The notes under the pieces were generated by a model. It ran no database searches, had not been told where the DNA came from, and saw only the letters and a list, made by a program, of their open reading frames with translations. The translations under genes were made by a program, and so were the position numbers. 64,000 bases of DNA from Hippopus hippopus (Eukaryota > Mollusca > Bivalvia > Cardiida > Cardiidae), in the NCBI GenBank assembly GCA_946811185.2, contig OX328102.1, forward strand, positions 46,229,619-46,293,618, in the 5' to 3' direction. Below, piece after piece: positions 1-11,215 of the stretch (position 1 is its first letter; each line of letters opens with the position of its first letter).

Positions 1-746
1 TTTCTATACTTCCCATCATGTTTTTTACTGGTTAGATCAATGATAGCAAAACCATGCTGTCTTTCCCATGACTTTTGACAAAATTTTCTAAACTCATCCT
101 TAGGCATATCTTCACCTACATGATCGCTATAAATAATATTAATGTTTTTTAGGTCTTGTGGGAAAAGGCAAATAAAATTAGCGTTTTCTCTAATAGTTTG
201 TCTCGGTAGTCTAAAATAATTTTGTGAGAGGTAAAAGCAGTCAACATTACTATGCCTCCCTCGAATGTAGTAACACTCACATTTATTTTGCTTTTCTAAA
301 AGTAAATCATCAAAAATCATTAATTTTTCATTTTCTGAGTTTAACTCTCTCGGATCAGGTACATCACTAGCATTTTCAAAAAAGTTACAATTTATATCTG
401 ATTTGTTTTTAAACGACTTAACCCATTCCTCAACTAAAGCTGTAGGGGATACATTTAATTCTTGTATTTCATCACGCATGTTAAACAACCTTAAAATACA
501 TTATTTTGGTAATTTTTCTTCAAAAGCCTTTTTTAGTATTCGGTATTCCGGTTGAAAAAGGCTTTTTCCAAAAACACTCAAATCGTTGTAGTCAAGCCAG
601 CCTGGTCTAAGTAAAAGGTTTAGCAATAAAGTAGTTTTACCACATCCTGATTTGCCTATGATTATCCCTCTAATACTTTTTGGTAAAAGGGAGTGATTAA
701 ATCTCTTTGATACTACTTCATTCCATGATAAGTTTACAATATCCAT
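1..746 (-). pseudogene. Packaging ATPase (FtsK/HerA-like), element 1, cut by window edge
   Basis: This is the genome-packaging ATPase typical of Polintons, expected to pump DNA into the capsid. The start codon is at 744-746. Walker A is visible as GKSGCGKTT around residues 31-39 and Walker B as LMIFDDLLLE in the frame near position 320. The frame is interrupted by one TAA at 498-500, where element 2 has a glutamate codon; the same frame then stays open to the window edge. Compared with element 2 only about the last dozen residues are missing beyond position 1. It is divergent from the PLA2-like gene across a 35-bp spacer with TATA-like boxes facing both ways. Family assignment is firm; this copy is probably non-functional. 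Confidence 0.85.
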
Positions 747-781
747 TTTATAAAACTTTTTTAAATTTTATATATAAAAAA
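747..781. promoter_or_regulatory. Bidirectional start-proximal TATA-like spacer, element 1
   Basis: Thirty-five bases separate the two divergent start codons. Read toward the ATPase the spacer ends TTTTATAAAATG; read toward the PLA2-like gene it ends TATATATAAAAAAATG. The equivalent spacer in element 2 (41369-41402) keeps the same two motifs. Promoter function is inferred from conservation and position. Confidence 0.55.
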
Positions 782-1255
782 ATGTATTGTGTTAAATGTA
801 AAAATGTTACCGATACAAACAACATAGAATATGCTGTTGCTAAAAATGGAAGAAATATAAGGTGAGGAAAATGTGTGGTTTGTGGAATAACTAAAACTCA
901 GTTTGTTAAGACGACAAAGGGTGGATCATTGCTAAATAAAGCTATAAATAATTTACCTTTTGAAATGCATCTCCCCGGTCACAATTTCACAGGCCCTGGC
1001 ACTAAATTAAAGAAAAGACTCAATCCAGATTTAACACCAAAGAAATGGAGCAAACCAATAAACCGCGGTGATAAAGCTGCTTACCATCACGATGTTTGCT
1101 ATCTTCAGCATAATGACACTGCCACAAGAAACGCAGTGTGTGATAAAAATATGTTAACAGAGTTAGAAGGTATTTACAACCCTACTATTAGAGAAAAAAT
1201 GGATAAGTCCATCATTAGTAAACTCATTCGAACGAAGATGAAATTTGGAATGTGA
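782..1255 (+). pseudogene. Zinc-ribbon (DUF5679-like) plus parvovirus-type PLA2-like protein, element 1
   Basis: The N-terminus has a C-x2-C...C-x2-C zinc ribbon (MYCVKC ... CVVCG) resembling DUF5679. It is followed by a phospholipase A2-like domain with a Ca-loop-like GPGTKL and the catalytic HDxxY motif in HHDVCYL. In parvoviruses such a domain on a capsid protein breaches endosomal membranes; a similar entry role is inferred here. A TGA at 863-865 interrupts the frame between zinc ribbon and PLA2 domain; the rest is open to 1255. The start follows a TATATATAAAAAAATG motif. Only 20 bp separate it from the integrase start, so the two are in one rightward cluster. Confidence 0.75.
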
Positions 1256-1275
1256 GTTAAAAAAAAAATTTCAGC

Positions 1276-2185
1276 ATGATGAATTTAGAGGAAGAATTAC
1301 ATAAACCTGTAAGAGGAAAATTTAAGAAAAGAAGAGTTAGAGTAAATGGTATAGATAAAATATGAGCTGTGGATTTAGTAGACATGCAAGCATTTTCTAA
1401 GTTTAATCGTGGTGTAAAATACCTTCTTGCTGTCATTGACATCTTTTCAAAATACGGATGGTTAGTGCCATTAAAAGACAAAACAGGGAAATCTGTCTCT
1501 ATAGCATTAAAAAGTATTTTTAAGGAGAGAAAACCTGAAAAAATGTGGGTGGATAAGGGTAAAGAGTTTTATAACAAAGATGTTAAAGACTTGGTTGAAT
1601 TGTATTCTACTGAAAATGAGGAAAAATCCAGTGTTGTTGAGAGATGGATTAGAACAATGAAAGAAAAAATGTGGAAGTATTTTTCCGCTAACTCCACAAA
1701 CGTTTACATCAATGTGCTACCGGATCTCGTTAAAGAACATAATAACACGAGGCATTCATCTATTAAGATGACTCCAGTAAATGCGAGTAAAAAAGAAAAT
1801 GAAACCAAAGTTTGGAGAAATCTTTACCCCAATCATCTTGAAATAAAGGATATAAAACCTAAGTTTTCTGTTGGAGACAAAGTAAGGATAACTAAAAAGA
1901 AAGACTTTTGAGAAAGGTTATACAACAAGATGAACTGAAGAGGTTTTTACAGTTTCTGAAGTAAAAAATACATTACCTGTAACATATAAAATTAAGGATC
2001 TTAATGGAGAAGAAATACAAGGTACCTTTTATGAACCTGAACTGCAGAAAACCAGTCAAGAGCTGTATAGGATAGAAAAGGTTATTAAAAAAGGAAAAAA
2101 GAAATCTCTTGTAAAGTGGAAAGGTTATTCTGATGAATTTAATTCATGGGTTGATAATAAAGACATTATAAATATTTCACTATAA
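1276..2185 (+). pseudogene. Retroviral-type integrase with C-terminal chromodomain, element 1
   Basis: This DDE integrase would insert the linear element into host DNA, giving the 6-bp target duplication. Visible features are DLVDMQ (first acidic residue), WVDKGKEFYN (second Asp), VVERWIRTMK (Glu), then a chromodomain-like segment with LVKWKGYSDEFNSW that may target chromatin. Three lesions are present relative to element 2: TGA at 1363-1365 and TGA at 1931-1933, both at Trp codons, and a 2-nt loss in an A-rich run near 1900-1910 that shifts frame. The frame stops at 2183-2185, four bases before the protease ATG, so the two are separate genes here. Confidence 0.85.
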
Positions 2186-2189
2186 AAAA

Positions 2190-2606
2190 ATGTTAGATAT
2201 TTCAATTGAAAACGTAATTTTACCAAATAAACCGTTAAACAATTTCGAATTGGAAGACGCGGCAAAAAGATTAAAGATTCCTTCTTTCAGGGGAGTTTTT
2301 TTACGAAACACTCTACCGAAAAAGTGTAGAAGAAAGGAATGTGGTATACTAAACCTTGATGACACGAGTGGGTCTGGTACACATTGGGTTGCTTGGTATA
2401 AAAACGGTAAAACTAAAATTTATTTTGACAGTTACGGTATACAACCACCTATTGAAATTCAAAAGTACTTAAAAAGCCCAATACATTATAATACTGATCA
2501 AATACAACAAGCTGGGCAAGTATTTTGTGGTCATTTATGTTTGCACATTCTTAAAGAGTTGGGTTCGGGTAAAAAGTTTCAAAATGTTTTAAATAAACTA
2601 TTTTAG
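2190..2606 (+). CDS. Adenain-like cysteine protease, element 1
   Basis: This 138-residue protein is intact. It has the adenovirus-protease arrangement: His65 in GTHWVAWY, Asp80 in YFDSYG, Gln110 and nucleophile Cys113 in GQVFCGHLC. In Polintons this enzyme matures capsid and core proteins, commonly at Gly-Gly sites; GG-containing stretches occur in the core-like proteins of element 2. The start codon follows CACTATAAAAAAATG and lies 4 bp after the integrase stop. In element 2 the same domain is fused to the integrase by a deletion that removes this start codon, so this copy probably shows the ancestral arrangement. Confidence 0.88.
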   Translation: MLDISIENVILPNKPLNNFELEDAAKRLKIPSFRGVFLRNTLPKKCRRKECGILNLDDTSGSGTHWVAWYKNGKTKIYFDSYGIQPPIEIQKYLKSPIHYNTDQIQQAGQVFCGHLCLHILKELGSGKKFQNVLNKLF

Positions 2607-2617
2607 CAATATAAAAA

Positions 2618-3920
2618 ATGCCTGTTGACAAATTTGGACGAATGAAAGATGTTAAAACAAGTGGTGATGGTGTGTCACTCGCTTACATAAATAATAAATT
2701 TTTACGTAAAGATGGAACAACCGTCGTTACCGGTTCTATAGACATGGCTGGTAATACATTAACAAGGGTCAGTAATCCAGTAAATTCTCAAGATGTGCAA
2801 CTAAGTCTTATGTTGACACCAACTCAGGGTTGTTAGATGAAAACGGTGGATACCATGTTAAAGGGGGGTATCTAAACATGGGTTTTAATCCAATAAAAAA
2901 CGTTAAGGACCCAACAGAATCGCATGAAGCTGCTACTAAAAACTATGTAGATAGGAGTGGTAAAGCAATAGTAGAGGAACAAGATGGCACTTTTTCCGCT
3001 GTTGCAAATATAGATATGAAAGGGTATAGTTTAAACAATCTTATAGATCCCACATATCCACAAGACGCTGCGACCAGGGCTTACGTAGATGGTGCCAGAC
3101 GAGCGTTTGTTTACACATTTGGAGGGTATCTGGCAGTTGCAGACGTTTCTGTGGGTGGGCGAAGGATTAACAACGTTGCAACACCTGTATTAGACCAACA
3201 AGCTGCAAATAAGTTTTATGTAGATACCATTATTGAGTCGGTTACCGCGGGTGGAAACGCTTTGACAAAAAAAAAACAAGATGGTTCTTTTTCAATGGCT
3301 GGCGAAATAGATATGAATGATCACCCGATTACCGGATTACCAAATTCTGTATCTCATGACTCCGCTGTCAATAAAAATTATGTTGATAACGGTGGAGCTA
3401 TTATAAAAAATCCAGATGGAAGTTTCACGGTGGTGGCTAACGTAAATCTCCAAGGTTTTTCTTTAAAAAACGCGGCAAACCCGGTAGAAGAGAGAGATTT
3501 AGCAACAAAATCCTACGTGGATAAAAAAGTCTCCCTCCCTAAACCTATTATAACTGTGTGGGCTGAAGAAAATGGACCATTAGGAGATGGTAATTATGAG
3601 TTTTCATTTGGTAATGGTGCTTCAGGCAAAGAGCATGGTTTGGGTGGTTATTGTATGAGTGCTCCGGGTAGAATTATAAGAGGTAGTTTAACAGTTGTTA
3701 AAGATGACCCTAATGTACCAGAAGAGGTAAAAGTTAATTTTGTGGTAAACGGAATAGAGCAGGTTGATTACTCTATTATTAAAAAGAAAGATGAGACTTG
3801 TAGCTGTGTAGTTTTTCCTAAACCACTCGAAATTAAACAATGTTAAACTTTATTTCAAGATCAGACAACCCGACTACGCGTCACTCTTACATATCTATTT
3901 TGATAGAGTTAGACATGTAA
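2618..3920 (+). pseudogene. Fibre-like YVD-repeat protein, element 1
   Basis: The frame encodes about six repeats of roughly 40-50 residues, each ending in a motif of the type AxxKxYVD (KSYVDT, KNYVDR, RAYVDG, KFYVDT, KNYVDN, KSYVDK), preceded by an I-D/N-M-x-G strand. This is the style of trimeric bacteriophage tail fibres. A C-terminal beta-rich head (from about 3545) contains MSAPGRIIRGS. A spike or receptor-binding role is inferred. Two frameshifts break this copy: a one-base loss near 2795 after QDV, and a 7-base deletion near 3849 that truncates the head relative to element 2. The start follows AATATAAAAAATG. Confidence 0.7.
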
Positions 3921-4204
3921 AATGTTAAATATTGGAAAAAGGATCAGTTTACACCACGTGACATAGTATTTCACAACTTTACCTAATATCTAGCAATGCT
4001 TACTCGTATAATATCAGTTTAGTCTGGACTTTTGAGGATGATGGTAGTACGTTATGATATTAATAATTTTTTTTTTGCTTTGTTTTTTAAAAAAATTAAA
4101 ATGTATATGGTAATTGTATAAAATATGATTTTTTATTTATAATAATAAAGCGGTCTTACTTCCTTGTTGTATTTTAACTTTTGTAAGAATGTTATTACTA
4201 ACAC

Positions 4205-4360
4205 AAAATGGTAACCTCTGGCGCGGCCTAACAGCCCGTAAGTTAATACCAAAAAATAAGAACCGCTGGCGAGGCCTAACAGCCCGTAAGTTCATACCAA
4301 TTACTAACATAAAATGGTAACCTCTACTGTGGGCTAACAGCCTGTAAGTTAATACCATAT
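4205..4360. repeat. Three-unit tandem repeat, element 1
   Basis: Three imperfect units share GGCCTAACAGCCCGTAAGTT (near 4225, 4272 and, diverged, 4331) with spacing of roughly 47-60 bases. They lie in the 850-bp gap between fibre and RING, which is absent from element 2. No coding potential is evident. Confidence 0.7.
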
Positions 4361-4752
4361 TTCTTACACATTAAAAACACAATGTTGTAAGGCTGCTGTT
4401 TAAAAACAGAATAAGTATTTCATACAATTATTATACACGTTGAACATTTTTTTAAAAACAGGATAAAATTTTTCTAATATTATAATATACTACCATTTTC
4501 AGTTTTGTGAAAAGCTAAGTAAAAGCTATAGAGTTGTGTACTAAATAATACTTCCTCTTTCGTTTTCGATGAGGAAGTATAAAAATGGTTTAATCATGGT
4601 AGTGTCATTACTCACCTTACTACATCTATACCTTCTCTTATGTTAAGGTATGGAAAACGGGGTTGAAGGTGATTTCTTAACCAGTTTAACGTTTTTCAAC
4701 ATTATTAAAAAATAGGGTTAACATATTAGCCTGGTACCACTATAAATGTGTA

Positions 4753-4785
4753 AAAATATAACTTTGTTTATAAAAGTTATATTTT
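4753..4785. terminator. AT-rich hairpin between convergent fibre and RING genes, element 1
   Basis: A perfect 13-bp stem (4753-4765 with 4773-4785, loop 7) of the type ATAACTTT...AAAGTTAT spans the RING stop codon at 4777-4779. The same position in element 2 (44505-44536) has a matching hairpin. Transcript-end function is inferred. Confidence 0.55.
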
Positions 4786-5583
4786 ACGTTTGATTGTGCT
4801 TTCTGTTTTACAAATTGGACAACTGGTAAAGTTACCGTTTGTGTTACAACCATCACAAACACATATATGACCACAATTACAAAATAATATATTAGGATCT
4901 TTTTCTAAGCATATGATGCATGTTTCTGATTTAAATGTTTGTTCTTCATTGGTTATAGCAGGTAATTCTCTTTTAACAACTTCTATTACTCTGGTAACCT
5001 CTAAATCGGATAAAGTAGCTCTATTTCTTGTTTCATTTTCAATACCCTCTAAATTCACAAAATCTTCTACATCAATAATATGTGTATGAACACCATCATC
5101 ATCAAGATCATCATAATCAAAAAGAATATGTGGATTACCAATCATAAGATTTAATGAAAAAGTTAAATCGTGATTATATGCAACAGTTACAGCATCATCT
5201 CTGTCAATTCTTATTATTTTTTCTAACATTAGATATTTATTGAAATCATTTAAAATAGAATTCACATCTCCTTCCTTTGAATCGTAGAAATAAACATCCT
5301 GGTATTGTTCCTCCATAGGATTGTATAATAATTCTACCACATTAATGGAAACAATAAAGGAAACATTCTTTTGTTCAAGTAATATTCTACTACATTCATA
5401 ATATAGAGCAGGTTTAAAGTTTTGAAGTAACACAATATGATTTTTATTTTGTGCCTTTTCGAATTCCATCACTTCTCTACAACCAAAAAACTCTGAAGGG
5501 TATCGTTTGGGTGTATGATTAATTTTGCTTTCTAACATTTCATTTAGCTTATCGCCAAACATTTCTATTTTAGATTTTATCAT
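4777..5583 (-). CDS. RING-finger protein (C-terminal IAP/MGRN-like RING), element 1
   Basis: This 268-residue frame is intact. The C-terminal ~45 residues form a RING: CIICLEK, then CNCGHICVCDGC, then CPICK, close to the very C-terminus as in IAP- and MDM2-type RINGs. The N-terminal 200 residues show no domain I recognise. By family the RING suggests E3 ubiquitin ligase activity; the target and role in the element are unknown. It is leftward, convergent with the fibre gene and lies next to the right terminal repeat. Element 2 has two paralogues; its 45460-46260 copy is the closer relative, sharing for example the VNSILNDFNKYLMLEKII stretch. Confidence 0.8.
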   Translation of the reverse strand: MIKSKIEMFGDKLNEMLESKINHTPKRYPSEFFGCREVMEFEKAQNKNHIVLLQNFKPALYYECSRILLEQKNVSFIVSINVVELLYNPMEEQYQDVYFYDSKEGDVNSILNDFNKYLMLEKIIRIDRDDAVTVAYNHDLTFSLNLMIGNPHILFDYDDLDDDGVHTHIIDVEDFVNLEGIENETRNRATLSDLEVTRVIEVVKRELPAITNEEQTFKSETCIICLEKDPNILFCNCGHICVCDGCNTNGNFTSCPICKTESTIKRKI

Positions 5584-5599
5584 ATTCTTATTGTTATAT

Positions 5600-5902
5600 G
5601 ATACATTGTTTCTTTAAAACTTTATAAAAAATTTCAAAAAATTTTTAAGTTATTTTTTGCTAATAGAAAAGTTAGTTTGTTAGTTGAGGTTCATGTTCAA
5701 CTGGTTAGTCGGTTAGAAATTTATGGGGGTGGGAATGTTGATGTGAGGGTTAGTCGGCTGAAGTGTTAGTCGGTTGAAGTGTAAGTCGGCATGATTGGGT
5801 TAGTCGGTTGAAGGGTTAGTCGGCATGAATGGGTTGAGAATTTAAGAAGATTTTGCGATTTGCGACCCGAAAATAGCCAGCATCCCCATTTATATATCTA
5901 CT
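5600..5902. repeat. Right terminal repeat of element 1
   Basis: The segment begins with an A/T-rich stretch like the inner end of the element 2 repeat, then has several GGTTAGTCGGTTGAAG-type units (about 5705-5830), GATTTGCG and a final ATCTACT. These echo GTTAGTCGG, GATTTGCG and CTATCTACT in 48813-49124. The left partner is outside the window. Confidence 0.65.
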
Positions 5903-7537
5903 ACTGTGATACGTGTAACGTTGTATGATCAATCGGAATATGTACTCGTGATTTGTAGCCATACCCATCTAGATTAAGACTAAGAGCCAAAAATGAATTC
6001 GAAATTTTATCTTTGCAAGTACTCGTATATCAAAATCTAAAGGAGGGTCGTGAAAAGAGAAAATTCTTGAAATTAATCGTTTGACGGGAAATATCATGTC
6101 TGTGTTAAACATGCTATAGCTGTGCTGAAGAGCTAGAAGTCCATTTGCGGTTTCTGGCGAAATAAACGATTGGTATCAGTCTACCACGAGTTATACATAT
6201 TTGAGGTGCATTGGTGTGTCGAAGAAAGAAAATCGGCATGTTATTTGATGGTACGGATTTATCAAATAAATTGTTTGAGAACACACCTGTTTTTCATAGA
6301 ATTCTTAACTCGTTTGTCGTATCCATGTACGACGCAAATCTCTAAGTAATAGCACGGTTTCCAAGTCGGAAAAGACATGGAGTGATAAGTTTATTGAGGA
6401 ATTTTCAGGCTCAAGTCCCAAAAGGCCCATGACGGCCGGTTTTTTTTTAAACAGTTTCTCTCAGTTTAGACTAACAATCACGTCTTGATGATACATCTTA
6501 ACCCTTTGCCAAACAATCCCGAGTAAGACCCTTAAGAAGAAGCTGTTTGAAAACAATCTGGTAATATTAGAAAATGCTTGTAACCAGCATTTTCTTTTTT
6601 TTTTAACAATGGTTTCTACCCTTTCAAAAGCAATATTCAATTTTTGAATCACAATATCTTCTTGTCTGCAAATTGTTTCAATTTGGACGAGCCAAAGTTT
6701 GTTTGTTTTTTTTTTTTTTTTTTGGTTTTGAATGTGGGCAGGCGTGTTGTTTGTAAAATTCTTTTCGTAATTTTTAGAGATGCTTAAGTATGATTAGGTA
6801 TGGAACGCTTTTAACATATGGAGTATAGAGGTATACCGACAATTCTAACATGACACGTGAATTCGGCTCTATAAACTCTATATAGCAACAAAAGCGTGGT
6901 AAAATAAGCGTCATTCTATATATGAAGTAACGTGGCTGTTCTGTGTCTTCGCCATCCGATATTTCATCAATGAAAGTTACTTGACTAAACAAATCGTCAT
7001 TTTCCGCGATTCGACCAAGGAGGAAGGAAAAACTCAAAGATTTACCGATATTAACTGTTTTGATAAAAATTGACAACGATGGTACTATTTGAAATGTTAC
7101 CAGTAAACATATATAAACAACAGTCTTTTTATGTTGAAGGTTAGTTCAAAATTAGCCGTCGTTGCGTTGGAAATGGAATTGGAAGTGGGTGGAGTAATAT
7201 TGAGAGCATTTGAAGCGACTGCGACTCTAATGCTTGATCACACATTCATTTTTATCTGTCTTTTGAAAGGGTGAAAATATAGTAAAACGGTGCAGTTTTT
7301 ACTTTTTGTTTGATGCCTAAGGTTTTATTGAAATTTTGATTCTTTTTATATTTACCGACTGGGCAGTGGGGTTTTGTTTTATTTAGTAACTGGAACAGCC
7401 ATGGTTTATTCAAGGGAAAATAATGCGCATCCGCTCTTGTACATTAAGTATGAACTTGTTTTCCTATGATCAAGAGTTGGCTATGTTAGAATCGGGCTAT
7501 CGCTCTCGTGGATTATTGATTGTGCCTCATAACTCAC
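5903..7537. other. Host intergenic DNA with one MITE copy
   Basis: I see no convincing gene. A degenerate copy of the CTGGTTACCAG palindromic MITE lies at about 6500-6660. A poly-T run is at 6703-6723. The short frames here are not supported by motifs or composition. Confidence 0.5.
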
Positions 7538-7590
7538 AACCGTGGTTTATTGAACGATAAACCGTGGTTTATTGAACGATAAACCACGAT
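7538..7590. repeat. 22-bp tandem duplication with inverted tail
   Basis: The unit ACCGTGGTTTATTGAACGAT occurs twice in tandem and is followed by AAACCACG, the inverse of its core, so the segment can fold. Confidence 0.7.
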
Positions 7591-7647
7591 TGAAAGAAGA
7601 TTATTTCTTAAACATACATCTTTACTCGTTTTTGCCAGTTGTAACCA

Positions 7648-7649
<2 letters not shown>

Positions 7650-7680
<31 letters not shown>
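7650..7680. repeat. (TTA)n microsatellite
   Basis: About ten TTA/ATT trinucleotides in a row. Confidence 0.9.
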
Positions 7681-7850
7681 CTTATGAAACTATAATCACT
7701 CGTGTATCTTCATGCCAAATATTGCCCCTGACAGTTGCAAGGTTGCACAGATTACGACCGATAGAAAATGCATCTCTTCTGTGGAGGCTATCCAAAGACA
7801 TAACAACCACAGTTTCCGGTTTAAATCGAAGACAAATTCCTACAGTTTCT
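7681..7850 (+). other. Repeated segment with conserved frame, plus-strand copy
   Basis: This segment is a diverged copy of 49443-49577 read on the minus strand. Both can encode a stretch beginning ETI, then VSSC, LP, ARLHRLR.IEN and VSG, with changes that leave the frame open. Whether it is an exon shared by two genes or part of a dispersed repeat cannot be decided here. No known domain is recognised. Confidence 0.4.
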
Positions 7851-8260
7851 TTACCCAGTGCACCTTTAATTGATTTTTTACCTTTGTTTACAAAGCTGAC
7901 TAGATTATACCGTAAAGTTTTAACAGCGTTTGTTTACTCTCTGGCTGTAAAGATGTCTCTTTAAATATCAGACTGCTAGAACGTACAGGCTGTTTCCTTT
8001 TTCGGAGTACCAGTGAATTGTATTTAAAGGAAAGTTCGAGTTTTTGTAAAGTGAGCACTTAAAGATGCTGTCCCAAGTTTCATGGACGTTTCTTCTATTT
8101 TTCTCTTGCAGAGAAAATGTCGAGCGCAACAGGCCGAATTGGTGCACATTAAATCTAAGGCAGAAAATCAGTTTGTAGGAAAGATGGTGAAGAAAGTAGA
8201 AAGTCGAGGTAAAGTATCAATTTCTTCAGTTACATGAACAAGCAATTTCTTCTTTTTCGT

Positions 8261-8326
8261 ATGTGTGTGTGTGTGGGGGGGGGGTGTTTGTGTGTGTGTG
8301 GGTGGGTGGGTGTGTGTTTGTGTGTA
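8261..8326. repeat. GT/G-rich microsatellite
   Basis: Alternating TG repeats with a run of G at 8275-8284 and TGGG units. Confidence 0.9.
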
Positions 8327-8523
8327 TGACGTTACAAGAGAAGTGACGTAATAAACGACGTTACCGATAGTTACAACGTTACATTGATGAGGCGAAAGCC
8401 GGAACATGTTTGTTTAGTTGTTTTCTGATTGAAATATATATATCATAGACACCTTACGTCTTACTCTTCATTTGCATCTTGTTTTTTTACTTGTGTTGGT
8501 CCGGTATTAACCGGGTTATTTCA
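8327..8523 (+). repeat. Left pLTR of Penelope-like element
   Basis: Nearly matches 11923-12118 from TGACGTTACAAG to TATTAACCGGGTT, with scattered substitutions. Confidence 0.85.
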
Positions 8524-8561
8524 TTTTTCTGTCTATATAATACCGACACAAGAGACGGAAC

Positions 8562-9209
8562 ATGCCTACCAAGAAATCAACAAAGAATGACGATGACAGC
8601 CAGTCTTCCAGCTCTGGCCTTGAGGCTTGTGAGGGAAGAAAACTCAGTGAGATAAGTAGAAAATTTTCACAAATTCTCTCCGGAATTGAATCTCTAACAG
8701 AAGGAGTAAAACAATCAAATTTACCGACTGGAAATCAAGAATCCGACTTGCTAAAACCAACATTAACGGAGATGTCACAAGCCATCTCAAATCTGTCAAA
8801 CACTATAAACAAACAACACAATGATATCTTAGATTCTAACTAAACTGCTGATAGGGCAAGATATGGAATTATAGAAGAAGAAGCCCTGAAAATCAAGTTG
8901 TCAATATCTGATCTTTGGAATTTCAAGCTTTATAAATGTCGGGAAGCTTACTGGGGAGTGATTAAGAATGAAGGTCACAAGAACACTTATACAACATGGT
9001 TGGAAAGTGAAGTTATCATCATTCCAAGATACCTACAAAAGAAGGCTTTCAGAAATGAACCAGAGGCCCAGAGAAGGATCAGGGAAGAGGCTGTAAGAAA
9101 GGATTTTGAGACAAAGATCGAATTACAATCTCTGAAGGCAGAACAACATAAAGAAAGGTATGAATCAATCGATATGTATATGACAGATGTCATTTCACAG
9201 AAATCATAA
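8562..9209 (+). pseudogene. Penelope-like element N-terminal region
   Basis: Two open stretches (8562-8843 and 8898-9209) encode a Ser-rich, then helical, Lys/Glu-rich segment just downstream of the left pLTR. The second contains coiled-coil-like sequence around IREEAVRKDFETKIELQSL. They probably belong to the N-terminal part of the Penelope protein, interrupted by a stop at 8841-8843. No catalytic motif is present. Assignment rests on position inside the element. Confidence 0.5.
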
Positions 9210-9609
9210 GGACATGTGCAAAAACTTCTTATTGATTGGTGGCATTCTGAAACACACAACAATGAAACAATCTCAAGACGAAGATGGAAGAAAAACGACC
9301 AATGGCTAGCTTCAAAGAGAACTTTAGAGATCGGAATCCCTTTTTCAAATCCGAAATTAGAGAAGATAATCGACAGGTAAAATTGACAAGCAAGAACGCC
9401 CGATACAACAGCAAAATAATCAGACTGTTTGGAAAAAGCCTACAACACAAACAAATACCTCGATACAAAGACAGACTCCCCGATGGGTAAGAAATGGATC
9501 ATCAAATTCAACAATTAAAAACTATCGACAGAGTACAAACCGCAACACAATCCTTCCTAAAAGTCAGCCTATTGCCAAAAGCAATGTCATTGAAGAGTTA
9601 AATGATGAT

Positions 9610-11100
9610 AAATTTTCAGAAGAGAACCCGAGCTCCTCAACACTAACCTGACTGACAGAATGTCGAACAGTAAGAAAGTAAAAATCTTTAACCTCTCAAA
9701 TAGAAACTTGTCAGACGCCGAAATTAAACTCTTAAGAAAAGGATTAAAATTTAAACCTACTCCGGATAAACCAAATTACCAAGAATAAGAGTCAGATATA
9801 TCTGAATTTCATAGAAAGCTTAGACTAAGAGAATTATTTTTTGATGGAACCATGCAGGGAGATGACTCCCTAGTAAAAGTGACTTTCAACCACCTAGGGG
9901 TAGAAATGAAGCATTAGAAAACTATATCAGTGTCACAAAAAATGTCCCCAGAAATAGCAAACGTGCCATAAGAAAAAATGTATCGAATACAGAACGAAAA
10001 GCCATATCAGTACTGAGAAATGACCAGTGTATAGAAATAAAAGAGGCAGATAAGGGTGGGGTATTGTGATAATGAATGAAGAATTCTACAAAGAAAATAT
10101 CCTGAAAATGTTAAATGACAACATTTTCTTCAAAGAAATATCATAGAATTGTTCTAAAGAAATAATCAAGAAAATACATAAGTTAATAAACCTTTCTGAT
10201 GAAATCACTAGAAATAAAATCGACTACCTCACAAATTTTGAAATTTCAGAGTTTATTCTATGGCTTACCGAAAATACATAAAAGCAGCTTAATAAACAAC
10301 GAATGTATGAATAACACAAGTGATTATATCCAAATCATTTACCCAAAAGACCTGAAATTCAGACCCATAGAAGCAGGAGCCAGTTGCGAAATACATAGAA
10401 TAAGCAACCTAATCGGCATTCTATTAAATCCTTTCATCAAACACGTAAAAAGCTATGTCCGTGATGATTTAGACTTTTTGATTTATATTCCGAAAGAGGT
10501 GATGAAAACCACATTACTTGTTTCATTTGATGTTAGAAGCCTGTCTTCAAACATTTCACATGATCTTGGTCTCAAAGCAATTACATTTGGGCTGGAAAAG
10601 TTTTCTAGTACAATTCATCAAAGATTCTCAAAAGAATTCATTTTAGAAGGTATCAAAATCATACTGCTTAACAACAATTTTACTTTCAACAAAAGAACAC
10701 ACACACAGATAAAGGTACCGCAATGGGTACAAAATTTGCCCCTACAGATGCTACTCTAGTGCTGCGGTATCTAGAAGAAATTCTATATTCAAAATCAGAA
10801 GTAAAATTTGGAAGAAGTTTTTCAGAACACTTAACGACTAACTGGAGAAGATTTTTAGACGATTGTTTCAAATTTTGGAAAAACACTCAACAAGAACTTG
10901 AAACCTTCCATACGCTCCTACACGATTTACATTCTGACATTAAATTCACAATTAAAATTAACGAAAAATCTTTGCCATTTCTGGATACCTTAGTAACAAA
11001 GCAAAACACAGAAGTTAATACTGACATCTATTTCAAAGGCACAGATTCCAAGCAGTACCTTAATTACTTTTCATGCAATCCCAAGCACACAAAAAAATAG
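9610..11100 (+). pseudogene. Penelope-like reverse transcriptase, frameshifted
   Basis: The frame fragments encode a Penelope-type reverse transcriptase. Recognisable pieces are NLSDAEIKLLRKGLKF upstream, KFRPIEAGASCEIHRISNLI, LLVSFDVRSL (first catalytic Asp in FDV), then in a shifted frame from about 10723 GTKFAPTDATL and RRFLDDCFKFW, where LDD is the catalytic pair, and SLPFLDTLV. Stops occur near 9786, 9916, 10067 and 10144, and a frameshift lies near 10720. The enzyme would copy element RNA at a nicked target. This copy cannot make it. Confidence 0.8.
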
Positions 11101-11215
11101 CATACCATACAATCTAGCCCGTCGAATTTGCACCTTAGTCTCAGAACTCGAAATAAGAAATAAACGTCTTACGGTATTAGAACATGCGCTCACTGCAAGG
11201 AAATATCCTCAATGA

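Larger units (their letters stand above)
1..5902 (+). mobile_element. Polinton/Maverick element 1, right part only
   Basis: The left end lies outside the window. Gene order from ATPase through PLA2-like, integrase, protease, fibre and RING to a terminal repeat is the same as at 40593-46260 of element 2, and the proteins are very similar, so the two are members of one lineage. The element ends at about 5902 with ...ATCTACT, matching the ...CTATCTACT end of element 2. Unlike element 2 it has one RING gene, separate integrase and protease, and no ribonucleotide reductase. Most genes carry one or two lesions, so it is a decaying copy. The target duplication cannot be checked because the left end is missing. 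Confidence 0.9.

Noticed and set aside
4137..4358. 73-codon frame over the tandem repeat in element 1
   Set aside because: Its repeated residues only reflect the DNA repeat; no counterpart exists in element 2.
8261..8407. His/Thr/Pro-rich frame on the minus strand
   Set aside because: It is a translation of the GT microsatellite.
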